A stretch of 64,000 nt of DNA from Pyrocephalus nanus (Eukaryota; Chordata; Aves; Passeriformes; Tyrannidae). Position numbers and translations under genes: made by a program. Location of the stretch: the NCBI GenBank assembly GCA_038380795.1, contig CM076277.1:5795501-5859500 (forward strand), given 5' to 3'. Below the pieces are notes generated by a model. The model had not been told where the DNA came from and ran no database searches. It saw nothing but the letters and a program-made list of their open reading frames with translations. Position 1 is the stretch's first letter. Each line of letters begins with the position of its first letter. This document shows positions 50,608 to 62,826 of this stretch, piece by piece.

Positions 50608-51377
50608 CTGCCTCAGTTGGCTCCATGGACTGGGGAGCATCCCAGCAGAGAGACAGAGATACCAGCTCAGGGGGAACTCTGCTGCTTCTGTGACTTTTTT
50701 GCTGTCTTTCCCCATGACATGTTAAAGGGTTCCAGGAGATGTTACTCTTGAAGAAATTTTCAGAGGCTGATTTTGCTCAGCTTCTCTTTCAGGGAGTATT
50801 TTTATGCACCTCCCATTATAGTCATTAGACTTGTGTGGCTGTTCAACCCCTACATGCTCCACATTTGTGTTTTCCTCCTACCTTTTTAAAAATAGATATT
50901 TCAGTGTTCTGCAGCATCACATTTGTTGCTGTGGAGACGATTGTGATGTTGCCAATGGAGATATGATTTCACTGACAACCTCTGAAGAAGGACAGGAACA
51001 TGAAGACTGTGGCTCTATTTCTCTCCTGCCCCTTTTCTAATAACCCCTTTCTGCTATTTCCTCTTCCCCATGCTGCTCTGCATCCTGAACTTCAGCTGAT
51101 GCACAAATCTATCTTCTTTCTTAACCTGCATTTTGGCATAAATATATAAATGTAATGGATGCAAATTGCCTATAATTAGAGATAGAACTGGTGTGATAAT
51201 GTGTGGATTCCTGCGACACTCTTCATAAAACTTCACCAACACCCTTTTGGGCTGTAACTCTGCAGGAATAATCCACCAAAGGCACGAGCAGAGAGAAATT
51301 GTCTAATATTCAGGGAAAATGAAAGTAATTTCCTAGTTCTTTGCGTGGGCAGTTCCAAAGCAAAGTGACAGGTTGGA
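50608..51377. other. Non-coding unique DNA
   Basis: No repeat or gene recognised. The sequence is AT-rich with short unrelated frames on both strands. If the candidate exon at 50432-50607 is real, this would be its upstream intron. Confidence 0.5.
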
Positions 51378-51400
51378 GGGAGGGAGGGAAGGGAAAAGGG
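51378..51400 (+). other. G-quadruplex motif
   Basis: GGG runs at 51378-51380, 51382-51384, 51386-51388, 51391-51393 and 51398-51400, with loops of one to four bases, fit the canonical pattern. A second motif lies about 175 bp downstream on the same strand. Confidence 0.65.
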
Positions 51401-51574
51401 ATGGAAGAGTGACAGGCCATTATTGCTCGTGCTGAACGTCTGGCAAAAATATAAACGTCATTCCCCACCCTGCTGATACTCCATGGTGTGTCTAATGAAG
51501 ATTGGTGGGCTTGTGAGAACAGGTTTGACTTGAAGGAGGAAAGAAAGCCAGGAGAGATGAGGATTTGTATCGGT
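51401..51574. other. Spacer between two G-quadruplex motifs
   Basis: Purine-rich on the + strand near its 3' end (about 51530-51565). Nothing else recognised. Confidence 0.5.
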
Positions 51575-51599
51575 GGGGGGCAGGAGGGGGTGGGCAGGG
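51575..51599 (+). other. G-quadruplex motif
   Basis: G-runs at 51575-51580, 51586-51590, 51592-51594 and 51597-51599 with loops of five, one and two bases. Together with 51378-51400 it forms a local G-rich cluster on the + strand. Confidence 0.6.
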
Positions 51600-53287
51600 C
51601 CGTGTGGGTGGTTCTGCAGGAGCCCAGGGGCAAGTTCCCTCCTTCAATGGGAAGATTTGTGCTCTGGTATTGCTGGAATATAGTGCCATGGTCAACATCA
51701 AATTAAAGTTCCTTGAGAAGAAAAATACAGCTCCACTATGTAGTGTTTTTTTGTTAGCACAAAGGTTTGTAGAAAATTCCCAAACTGCCTAAACAATGAG
51801 CTGTGTTTGCCACTGGGGAAAGGAGCGTGTTGGGAATACAGTGGTATTTCTTCCTGGCAGCCCGAGATCTGCCTCAGGAGGGGTTTTTGCTGGATGGTAA
51901 TTGAGTTTCAGCTGATTGCAGCAAAACTATGAATCAACTGCAGCCCATTTTTAATAATGAAGAACTGAAAAATAATCAGAAATATATTCGCAGCGCTACA
52001 GCTTTCAGTGATTATATGCAGCAACTGGTGCCTGCAGCCTCTTTGGACTCAGATTCTTTTTTTTTTTAGTTTAAGGATTAGAAAAAAATCCAATATACTG
52101 AGCAGTTGATTTGGCAAGAGATGGCAGAGAATGCAAGGATTAATAGAGCTCTTTTCTGTGCTCAAGTTATTTCTGCTGCCCTGTTGCAGGGGAGCTCCTC
52201 TCCCTGCTCCTGCCCCAGGCCAAGGGACTCAGCAGGCAGCAGAATTTGGCAAGCCATGGTGAGCTCTTGAAATCACTTGTGAAAATGGTGCAGTAACCTT
52301 GAGTGCTGATAACAGAAGACTGTATTTTGCTTCTCCTGAATACAGGAAGATATTGTGTGGCATTAACAGAAGGATAAGTTACTATGGTGATGAAGTCTAT
52401 ATAACAGATGGAAATAAATATATGTATAATGCCTTTTAGGTATGATCTGACAAGAAAATTGTGACCTGTTTCCATGGGATTTCGTGGAGCACTGGAGCAT
52501 GTTAACACTGATACTTTCTGCAAGTTGGAAGTGATGGATGAGAGATCTTGTTTTCTGTCAGAAAAGCACTGCAAGGTGTCTGTGCTGCAGCAGCAACTAC
52601 TGAATCTCAAATTTCTCCCATATTAGCTGCAGGCCTTGCACCCCCTCACCTCCAGGGCTGTGGTTTTACAGTATAAACAATTCCCCTGTCCTTTCCTTGT
52701 CTGCTGCCTATGGACGCTGGGCTTTGCTGGGGTCAGCTCAGCCTCCCAGGGCTCTCCCCTTTTGCCACCTTCTGTTGCAGCAACTCCCAAAGTGACACAT
52801 TTCTGCCCTCTGTCCTTCTGGTTCCTGCCATTTCTTTGCTCTGGCTCTGCTGTATGGTGTTCCCGGGCCCAGGATGCAAAGTTGGCTTGGCTTTGAGGAG
52901 GAAATGATCTGTCCTGGCTCAGGCAGGGAAGGGTAGTGGCTGTTTCTGTTATAGAGGCTCCTACAGTGGCTGTGCCAGAGCCCTTCAAACACCCGTGGCT
53001 GAGTTTGTAACCACAGCCCTGCAGACCCTCAGGGGCTCTGGGTTTGGACAAATAAATGACAGGAAAATGGCAAAGGCAGGAGAACATTTAACTCCTCGCA
53101 TCCCCACTTCCCACAGACCCTCTGGGTGCTTCAGTTTCAAACATTTTCTGGGGGGAAAAAAAAAAGAATATTCAGTTTTCCCTGCTTTCTCCACCTTTCC
53201 TGCTGAGAGGTCACTGGATGGTTTTCAGCTGATGCTCAGTTCTGCTCTGCTTTTCTTCTCCCATATCTCCCCTCTGTAGCCTAAGGC
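51600..53287. other. Non-coding unique DNA
   Basis: No supportable gene. A non-repetitive AT-rich patch with rare CpG (AGCGCT near 51993) at about 51.90-52.02 kb looks conserved-element-like. The 154-codon minus frame at 52623-53087 overlaps several + frames, lacks domains and is regarded as chance. Confidence 0.6.
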
Positions 53288-53345
53288 AGCTTGGCCAGTT
53301 GGACTCTAGATGTCCCTTATCTTCATCTGTAAAATGCCAAAGTGA
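53288..53345 (-). mobile_element. Possible MIR SINE relic
   Basis: TTCATCTGTAAAATG at 53322-53336 is the hallmark MIR core segment in reverse. Upstream, 'ttggccagttggactctag' lines up with MIR 'ttgggcaagttacttaacc' at the expected distance. Two collinear blocks support an ancient antisense copy, though short matches can arise by chance. Confidence 0.4.
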
Positions 53346-55724
53346 GTTACAGGAAGAATTTAGGCAGCGCTGAAGGTGATGTGATGACTACGTAGATTAA
53401 TTTTGAAGCCTTTTTTTGCTTTCAGGATTTTGTTCATGACTCATGTTTGTTCAAAAGATATGATTATAGAAGTTTTTAGAGCAATGGCATGTGTGTGCAA
53501 CTTTGGGAGGCCTCTTGTTGGTTTAAAGGAGACATCTCAAATGAGAAGGTAAAAGTCAAGTCTCACATAAGACACCAGAACTTTATATTTCTACCAACTG
53601 GTATTTATTTGTCTGCATCTGCCATTCTTCAGAAAAGGCTTCTGGCAGCAAAAGCTGTGCTGCATCTTCATGATGGATGCAGGGGAATCTGCTCCCTGGA
53701 TTGGTTCTGCAGTGCTGAGAAGGTGGAAAACTTGCCTTTGTCAGTAAAATAAAGAGATATGACTCAAGGAGCAAAACAGGAGCTGAGTAAGGCTGTTCTG
53801 CTCTACCACTGTCAGAGCAGGATTTAAAGAGGGCTGTGAGGGAGCAGTGAGTGGCTGCTGTGCATCCACAGCACCCTCACACCCCAGGCCTCTGCCACTC
53901 ACCACACAACTCGGTTGGTTTCCCACACATTAAAAAACCTCACAGGTCACTTTTCCAAAGAGTGAAGGGTTGAAAGGGGACACATCAGCTCCCAGAGTGG
54001 CTGAACTCCAGCCCTGCTGCTCTGAGTCCAGCACACCAAGTAAGGGCACATATTTATCTGTACATATAATCTGGTTTTTTTCCCCCATTTGGAGTTTTGT
54101 GTTCTCTCAGAAGTGCTTCTGTGCTTTATGCAACCAGCATTTCATTTGTGTGCTTCAGCCTCACTGAAGGTGCTTCTGCCTGGCTGGGCAGCTGATGGCA
54201 TCGTTTTGCTACCCCCCAAGCCATCCTGGCACTGCCAGCAGAGCTGGATTGTCACCCCTCCCTTCCTGGCAGCGTCTGACTCCTGACAGACACATTATTT
54301 GCCCTCAGTTTAACTCAAGACTCCCCGGTGCCAGATGGGCTCTCACCAGCCCTGTGCTCAGCCTTGGCACACTGTTGTTCCATGATCCCAAGGAAAAACT
54401 GGTTTAAGATAGAAGACAGCACCAGAAATTCAGCTTTCTGCTTCAGTAGCCAGAGCCTGCATTGATAAAAGGTGTTTATTCAGATGTGCACCCGGGTGGT
54501 GACTGGACATGGTCAACAGTTGGTGTTTTGGCTGCTCTGGCCTGAGCCAATTAACTGATTTATTCCTGCACTGGCAGTCATTGGGCAGATGAATCAGATG
54601 TGTATTTGCATTTCCTAAATTTAGCATATGCATCTATGTATCCAGCCTGTGTGCACAGTTTGGGCATGTTTTCATTTGCATTTTATCTCATTTGGCTGAG
54701 GGAGGTTCAGACCATTTTGAGTTGAGCAGGACCCCTCGTGGCCACTCCATCAGAAAACTGACATTCCTAGACCTTTCATCCCCCTTTGGAGGCTTGTTTG
54801 CAAGGGAACACTTCTCCACTAGTGCAAATAAAATTAAACAAGTCCACAAAAATATCCCTATTACTTGGTGATCTGTACATCATTTACCCTCAGGGAAGGC
54901 TACTCTGCTGTAATTGTATCAGCTTCAACCCACAAACTTAACCAGTTTAGTTTCCTCTGGAAGTGGCCTTTAAACACCTCTAATACTGTGTTTTCAAACT
55001 ATCTGTGGGTGGCTTGTTTCCATATCTTCCATTAAATGTACTTAATATTAAACAGATGATATATTAAATAGTCATTGAATGTCCTCCCATGGAGTCACCC
55101 ATGAATGCTGAGAGGTCTGGACCACGCAGGGCTGTACCTGTTCTGCTGCCATGGGCACTCTGCTTGTTCTTTCCATACAATCTGGGTGTTCCTTAACCCC
55201 CTGTTCAACCTCCCATGTGATGGAGCAGAATTTGGCCTCTGTGCTGGAAGCACAAGGGATGCCCAGGAGGAAAGCAGAACGTGGTGGGAGCACTCAAATC
55301 CTGGAGCTCTTATCCCACACCTCCATTTGTACAAAGGTTTTATCTCACAGTATGATTTCATTTTCAGTCCTGAGAGTACGGGGAAGCTCACAGGGATCGG
55401 GGTTGTTTTTGAGGAAATTAATACCAAGTTTTATCCTACCAAGTTCACTGCTGTGATCTGAAGGTATTTAAGCAAAGGCAGGATAAATGGCAATGTTTGG
55501 GTGCATCAGGAATTTACTTTGCTAAAATAAAAGCTGGCCCTTTGGATTTAGTTCCAAATTGGAGCAAAGCAAGTTCTGTTAGCACTGTCAGCTTTTGATG
55601 GTTGTTGTGTTCCTCTGTTTTCTTCCCTGACAGAAGGAACTAGAGAGTGGCAGAGTGTTTGGCACAGTCTTGGAGATTGGGAAGCATCACTCTATCCTAC
55701 TACCGAGGCACTAGACCTTAAAGG

Positions 55725-55880
55725 AGATGCTAATGAAGCTTGAAATCACATTTGCATTGCAAATGATACAATTTGTTCTGCCTTTATACAGAATTAATTT
55801 GAACTGTTTGCTGCTTTGTTCCAATTGTGCAGCTGAATAATGCTGCAGCTTTCGGTGGCTCAGTGCTGTAAAGGTCTGAG
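55725..55880. promoter_or_regulatory. Candidate enhancer: POU, SOX, homeodomain and E-box cluster
   Basis: CATTTGCATTGCAAATG (55749-55765) is a 17-bp palindrome with perfect 8-bp arms that contains the POU octamer ATTTGCAT (55750-55757). Three bases after the palindrome, ACAATTTGT (55768-55776) is two inverted SOX-type half-sites. ATTAAT (55793-55798) is a homeodomain core, CTTTGTT (55814-55820) a reverse SOX/TCF core, and CAGCTG (55830-55835) an E-box. The grouping resembles neural and pluripotency enhancers, where POU and SOX factors bind together. The motifs are seen; activity and conservation are inferred. Confidence 0.3.
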
Positions 55881-56150
55881 TCATAAACAAGGCAGGGTAA
55901 ATTAAAAATTTGCTACATTGGACAGATCATCTATTCAACTTTCTGGCATTTTTTTATCAGCCATCTTCAAATTATCAAGCAATAGAGAAGTCCTGCTCTC
56001 CCTCCAGGTCTGAAGTATTGATGCTGATTTGTTAGGCTACAAGCAGATTTTTAATTACAACTACTTAAGAGATTACCTAAGGGGTTAAACCAGCCTCCTG
56101 AAGTGGTTTCAGTAGCTCTCTTGAGTAAACAGAACATAAGAAAGCATGAG

Positions 56151-56180
56151 TTTTATTTATTAACTTTTATTTATTTATTA
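56151..56180 (+). repeat. TTTA-rich simple repeat
   Basis: Repeated TTTA units with a short interruption. Low-complexity sequence. Confidence 0.7.
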
Positions 56181-58020
56181 TGAAAAGTGGCAGGTTTTAG
56201 GGGAAACCTGCCAAGGAAGAACTCCTTTTGGCCATTTCAGCATGAGGCTTTGAACACCTGTGGTGGTGACAGCAGAAAGCCAAGCCTGGAGTTAGTTAAG
56301 TCCAGTGTGAAGAATAAAGTTCCTCCACATCCAGTGACCTTGTTCCAAAAGTCTGTCTGCCTGACAATCCCCTCGCTGAGCCTGTGAATATAAACCAAAG
56401 CTTTTATGTGTGGCAGAGCCACGAGATGTGCTCAGGTGTGTGAGGGAGCTGTGAGATCGCAGCATCTCCAGGGTCCCACATGGGGGTTAAGGGGTCCTGG
56501 GCAGACAGGTGATTTCACCTGGGCAGCTCTGTCACTGTGAGTGTGTTCCTTGCATGGCTGAGCACTGGGATCACCCCCTGCTCCCATGGCAGCATCCCCT
56601 CATGGACCCCAGGCTGCAGCTCACGAACCCCCAGCTGCCAACACGGCTCTGCTGCCTTGGGGTCTCCCATCCAGCTCCAGTGCAGTCCATTAGAAGGACA
56701 GATTGCTGTTATTAGGATGTAATTTCTCTGTCCTTGAGCCCAGAGGCAGGGAAAGACCTGCACACTGGCTGCTAAACACTTCTTGTCCCTGGGTGGCAGG
56801 ATGGGAATGTCACCAAGCAGAGGTGTCTGAGCGGGTTCTCCCTCATGTAATGCATGGACAAAGCAGCTCCTGTCCGGTCCTTCTCAAAGACTGCAACTTC
56901 CTGACAAATTTATTTCTGGGCCCATCGGAAAGCTAAGGATGTTTATTGTGTTATTTCAATGTACACTGCTGAAAAGTCAGGAAACACGAGATCTGCATGG
57001 TGAGATTTTAGGTGAGCCTGGGTGACAAGTCAGGTTGGAAATAGCTGGGATCAAATCCTGAACCTCTTGCTTTTATTTCAGAACATATTTGAAATCTTAA
57101 GATCATATTTTCTAGGCCTGCACTGTTTATAGATTTGTCTGAATGCAGTATTTGTGTGGCAGGGGTGAAATCTGTAGCAGAAGCCCTTCATGGGTAACTT
57201 ACTGCCCAAGCAACAGTGATATTTCAGAAGAGAACAAAACCTAGACTTGATATGTTACAGGTGCTTGGGTGTCCCTCTGAATCCTGGGGAGATGGTTCTC
57301 CCCAGTGGTAGATCCAGGAGACACACTTGAATCGGCTTCAGTTGCCTCTGACTTTGTCTCACACAGACCAGGCATCTCCTACACAGTAGTTTGGTATCCT
57401 TTGATCAAAGCCAGATGAGCTCCAGAAGGACAAGGCCTGAACAGCTCATTACCAGGTCGGGTCTAGTTCTAACAGATGTTAAACATCCACAAGTTCAGAT
57501 CTAGTCCGAGGTTGTGTTCCTTGGCCAAAGCAGCCTGGCTTTGGAACAGCCCGAAAACTGGAGCTGGTGTTGAACAGCTGGGGAATCACTTAAGGCCCCT
57601 TAATGCAGATACTTGGGGGTCACTGGGTTTGATTCAGCAAAACAGCCTCAGTCTGAGAGCTGGATTTGAAAAGGTCGCCTATGATTTAGGAGCCAGTTCC
57701 CACTTTTACTGATAATGAATGTAACAACTCAAGGCATGTTCCATAAACTTTTGGAAAAGGGATGTGAGTTTAGATGTTAAAATGGTGACAGTTCTACCTA
57801 CCTGGTGCATCTCACCTGTTGTGATGAGCAAGAAGAGGTCTTTGGAAGGGGGAAGGGTAGGGCTGATGCTCTCTACTGTGGCTCTCAGCACAGGGAGTTG
57901 TTCTCACCTCCACCAGAAGAGCAGATCCTTAGTCCAGACAGAAGAAAAGCATCTCAGGTGATCTCACAAGTCACTGTCTGGCCTGCTGAAAGGTTGCCTT
58001 TTTTTTCTTTGACTTGTATG

Positions 58021-58099
58021 TTTGGTTTTTGTTGTTGTTTTTTTTGTTTGTTTGGTTGGTTTTTGGGGGGTTTTGTTTGTTTGTTTGTTTTTTATTTTA
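58021..58099 (+). repeat. (TTTG)n simple repeat
   Basis: About 79 bp of TTTG and TTG units mixed with T and G runs, the longest of three similar tracts in the window. The 114-codon + frame ending at 58149 runs through it and owes its Phe/Leu/Cys-rich C-terminal half to it. Confidence 0.82.
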
Positions 58100-59118
58100 A
58101 TGATATTGCTTACAATTTTGCTTTAGAGTTCTGTGCTGCCTCAGCCTGACAGGAGAAATACCTAAAAGGTTTACTATGATACAGCTGAATAACAGTGCAA
58201 TAAAGCACCTCTATGTTTGGAAAGTTTTTAAAAGGAAGCAAAGAAAATATATTTCATCTACTTATGCAGCAGGTAGTTGGTATCCAGAGGTTCAGATATT
58301 GGCAGCCTTCACACTGGGTGTCCAGATGCCATTTTACGGTTTGAGATAAGACATGTGTGTACTTGGGTTCCTGCTGCATGAACATAAAAAAGTGTGTGGG
58401 GGAGTTTTTGGGTTGATTTTTTTACTTATTCACACAAAACAATTTTTGCATGTCCTTGAAGGAGAGGCTTACTTAAATTTCTCTTTGGGAGATTCCAGCT
58501 TTTTTTTTTTCCTCAGTTAAAAAAACATTAAATAACAAAACTTAATGCATACTGAAGAATTATGGCACTTGAAAATGAAGTTACTTTGATTTATTTTCAG
58601 AGAAAGAGCATTAAATTACCTTCTTCAATATAATGCTTGGACAAGAGATCATCTTACTTAAATTTGCTGTATCTCTAATAACTTTAGTCCACCTTTTAAA
58701 TGCTGATTTAAAACTCTCCTCATCATTTCAGATCCTTCATCCATTATCAGCTGTAAAAACAAAATCTCCTTAGTCTTTTCCTAAACTGGTGCCTATCTGG
58801 CCCAGTTGGCATTTTCTGGACTTTCTGAAGAGATTTTTGGGGAAGTGTAGAGTGGTGCAGCTTCATCTGCGTAGCTTTTTCTGGCTCTCTGCAAACAGAG
58901 GCTTCACAACAGTAACATCTACAAATTACTGGACTTTCAAATGCTCAGTAAATCTTGGGCTCCTTCTGAAGGCTCTGCAAGTGCCATACACAGCATTCTG
59001 GAAGGGAGGTGGGAGGAGGAACAGGATAAAAATTGCTTTTCCTTCCCCCTGCAATGAGTTTCTGTGTCCCTCAGCTCAGTGTCCCCTCAGTGCCCAGGCA
59101 GTGCTGTGACATGGACAG

Positions 59119-59154
59119 CAGCCCATAGTTCAGCCCATAATTCAGCCCATAACA
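59119..59154 (+). repeat. 12-bp minisatellite, three units
   Basis: CAGCCCATAGTT, CAGCCCATAATT and CAGCCCATAACA follow each other with no spacer; the first nine bases are identical in all three. Such short arrays arise by slippage and can vary between individuals. Confidence 0.85.
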
Positions 59155-62100
59155 AAGCCTAATTAGCAGAAAGCTTGGGCAACACCAATGAGGAATTCTC
59201 ATTCAACTTCAGAATTTTAAGTTTGCATCAGAGCACTCTGAAAGGAGGCTGCTGCCTTACTATGCTGATGGGCTCACGTGGCTAAAGCAAGAATTATTGT
59301 GATGTCTGATTTAAACCACACTTTGCACCATCTAAATCTTTTTTTTATTCCTGCTGCATAGTTTTAGCAAGCAAAACGAGTGAAAAATTGCTGTCATAAA
59401 AGACTCATCTGCTTTCCATTACACTGACATTTAAGGATTGCACACATTAAAATGCTCCTCTGCACTACAGAGAGCCACAGAAAAACCAGGAGGGTGAAAT
59501 TTCTGACAAAAGGGAGGTTTTGTAATTCAGCCACCCTGGGATGGGCGTGAACCAGGATTAGGGAAGGGTAAAGCTCTCCCTGCATCCAACCCTCCAATCC
59601 CTCCCTAGAGCTGCTGTCAGGAAACTGAATTCCCAGTGCATAGGAGAATATTTTCTCAAAGCACCTTTTATTTACCCTCTGTCTCCTTCAGATAAAAAAT
59701 AAAGGTGCTGATATTTTCAGCCCCAGGTCAGCGTGTTGTGCTCCCTGCAGGGACAACTCCAAAGTCAGGTTATCCGTGGCTTTTTGGTCTGTACTGGAAT
59801 GCAACTGTTAAGGAGCTTTTTCTTTGAATTAAGAGAGCCAATTCCTCCTTTCTTCCTGGGCACCTTCCCACTGCTGGTATCTTTGGCTTTCTCACCAGCT
59901 GAGGAGCAGCAGTTTTTGAGTGAGATTTCCCAAAACACTGGTGGTTTTCTAAGCAAGTGGCAGACAGACAGCTCTGTGTGCCTGTCCATGGAGAGCTGAG
60001 GGGTGTCCCTGTGGGTGCATGGAATAAAATGTGGTCTTACACACACCTGCCTTCCCAGATACCTCCAGGAGACCCCATGAAAAATATTCAAGAACCTAAT
60101 TTTTAAAATAAGATCTCACATCTCTCTTGGCATCTGGACCACATAGCACAAGCCCAGGTATGAGAATTTTGACTGCAGTTTTAAAGGGATTTTCCTCCAG
60201 AACTTTTTCTACAAGTTGCAGATAATCATAAATCATCTAAAATCTGTTTTTATAAAAAGTTTCCCGTGGTCAAAACACAGAATGTAAAAGAACCAGTGCT
60301 GGGATTCTGCCTCTTCTTCTCCAGCTTCTCCACTTCTGTATGGCTTTTATTCAGTTTTCAAGTCAAGCCCAGGGTTTTGTTTCCATCTCTGTAGCTTCCT
60401 GCTCAGCTTGTTTCTTGTAACTCCCACAGTGTTTACCCTGTTTTGTGTGATGCTCCTGCCAGGAGTGAACCTGGGCTGGGGGTGCTGCTGCCTGAGAGGG
60501 AGGGAAATGCCTGTTTTCCAACTGGGATATCCCTCCTCTTTCCAAATGGAGTAAACCCTTAGTGTTGTTAGTAAACTGTGTGTTTCAATTTAGCAGAGAA
60601 ACTAAAAAGAGACACTAGCAGCTTTCACAGGATTCAACTTGCAATGGTTTTTTCTGAACCCAAGAAATATTGAACATCGATCCACTTTTGTGTTAAACCC
60701 TGATCTTTGTGTTTTGGCAGTTGCCCAACCTCAGGTTGTGAAAGGATTTGTTTATTGCTTTGTAGCAAAGAACAAAATAGCTAAACCTCCACATTTGAAA
60801 GAAAATATTTCAGCTTCTCATAGAAATAGAGCTGTGTGGTTCTGATTTCCAACATTTCCTTTTGGAGTTGAACATCCATGTCCATGCTAAGGCACGTTGC
60901 AGGAAAGAAATGACTTGTCTGAGGCTCTCTGAAGACAGTCACTCAGTGACCCATAAAATTCTACATCTAAAAGCTGTGAGGAGCTGATTCACCAGCAAAG
61001 TAACTTCAAGTGATGTCCAATATAAAGCAGAAATTAGGAAAAATTCTGCACAGCAGTACCAAATACCAGAGCTCAGCCTACATTTCTGAGGGTGGACTTT
61101 TGCATCTGCAAGTGATGCTGCTCCAGTTTCTCACCCTGTACAAGTGATGGGTTCAAACACACACCACTGAATTTATGGCTCTGAGAGCCTACCTGTGGGT
61201 AGCAGGAGGAAGTGGAGGAGGGGAAGGAGAGATGCTCCAGGGGAGGAAAAGTGAAAGGAATGAACACTTTCACTGAACCACAGATTGTTGGCCCTTTGTG
61301 CCTTGCTGGTGCATTAACAAGCAACACAATCCCCTGAAACACAGATTGCTCTGTGCTCTCACCTGCTGCGTCACTGGCCCTGTTTTCTGAGGCTGCACAG
61401 GAGGAAACAGAACCAAAACTGAGCCATGGGATGAGTTATGGCCATCTAGGACAGGGGGAGCAGCAAGCTGTAACTTCTTCATTGTAAAGAAACCCCAACA
61501 AACAATCTTATTTTATCAAAGCATTTATCTTCTGCCTCTCATTACACACCCAAGTAGGTTTGTTGGCCTCAGTGGATCCCTGTCTGTGGTATTTTAAGCA
61601 GGGGTCTGAGTTGGGTGTATTTGGGCACAACGAGACAAGAGGTGAAAATGTCTTGGGAGTATCTTTACTGTCATTAATCTTTATAAACAACATAATAAAA
61701 CCTCATACTTACACAGATAAATGAGGAAAATCAGACAAAAAAAGAAGCACTCTCAGCATGCTACCAAGAACCAAAAAGAGTTGTTTTTTTTAGTTTGGGG
61801 TGAGTCCAGGTAAAACTTGGTATGTAGATTAGTGTTTATACTGCACAGGAGATCAAAGGTCCTAATTCTAAGGCTGAATTATTGCACTGAATTAATGCAG
61901 TGCAAGCCTGATGTGGGATGGGAGGTGTGGATTTAAGTTATTTTGTGCTTGAAGAGGCATTCAGTGAAGGATGTGCTACTTTAACTGTTTGACAGAGACT
62001 GTGCTGGCAGGTTTTTGCAGGTTTAATGACTTTGGCCAGCAAGAATCTTCTCAGAAACATCTTTTCTAAACCCTGACTTGGCCTCTTTAGACAACTTTCA

Positions 62101-62730
62101 TTCTGGGGACTGTCAGAGGAAAAATAAGGAGCTCTCCTGGCATCGGGTAATGAAATGTTACACCACTTCTGTGAGTGGGGACATTTGAAATTCCCCTGGT
62201 TTACAGGTTTAATTGGTTGCCCAGAACATCATTTTCTGAGCTCTGAATGGATTTGCTTCCCAACAAAGCAGGATGTTTTGGAAATTGTTTATCTTCCTCG
62301 GATTATTCTCCCTTTCCCTGCCAGCAGTGCTTGCTGCATCGCTGCAGTGGATGTTGGCTGTTAGAAATGATTTAGTTAGAGGCAGGATAGGCTCTCTTCT
62401 GGCCTTTTTGCTATAACAGGGTCGTCTTGTACCCCTGTCATCACAGTAATCTAATGTAACCTGTATATAAAATTGAAATACATATGGAAATTATATAACT
62501 CTAAAAACACGTGGACATCATGTGTTTCAGACACAGGATGTCTTCAGACAAATAACACTGATGTTCTCCACAGAGAAACAGAAAGGTATTTTTGGGTGTT
62601 TTATTTATGTTTTCATCTATTAAAGTTAAAATTATAGGAAAACTATCCTTTGTTAAAGGTTTGAGGGTATCTGAGGGTTTTGTGGTAAGTAATAGCATGC
62701 ATATTGCTACTACTATTTAAATATTAATTG

Positions 62731-62826
62731 CCAACATTTATTGAAGGACTGTAGATTTTAAAGGCCAGATTTGTCCTGTCTCATACCATGCAAGTCTCAT
62801 TAAATCTGTAATGAGAATCTGATCCA
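62731..62826 (+). mobile_element. Possible ancient amniote repeat (MIR-like start)
   Basis: AACATTTATTGA (62733-62744) equals the conserved 5' part of MIR. Further on, 'aaggccagatttgtcct' and 'gagaatctgatccaat' resemble motifs I associate with old amniote-wide repeats. No single consensus aligns end to end, so the class is uncertain. Confidence 0.25.

Larger units (their letters stand above)
53346..58020. other. Non-coding unique DNA with one enhancer-like cluster
   Basis: No supportable gene. Frames of up to 118 codons (for example 55105-55461 on +) overlap antisense frames and lack domains. The notable content is the transcription-factor-site cluster at 55.73-55.88 kb and a TTTA-rich stretch at 56151-56180. 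Confidence 0.6.

Noticed and set aside
52623..53087. 154-codon minus-strand open frame
   Set aside because: Overlapped by several plus-strand frames and without recognisable protein features.
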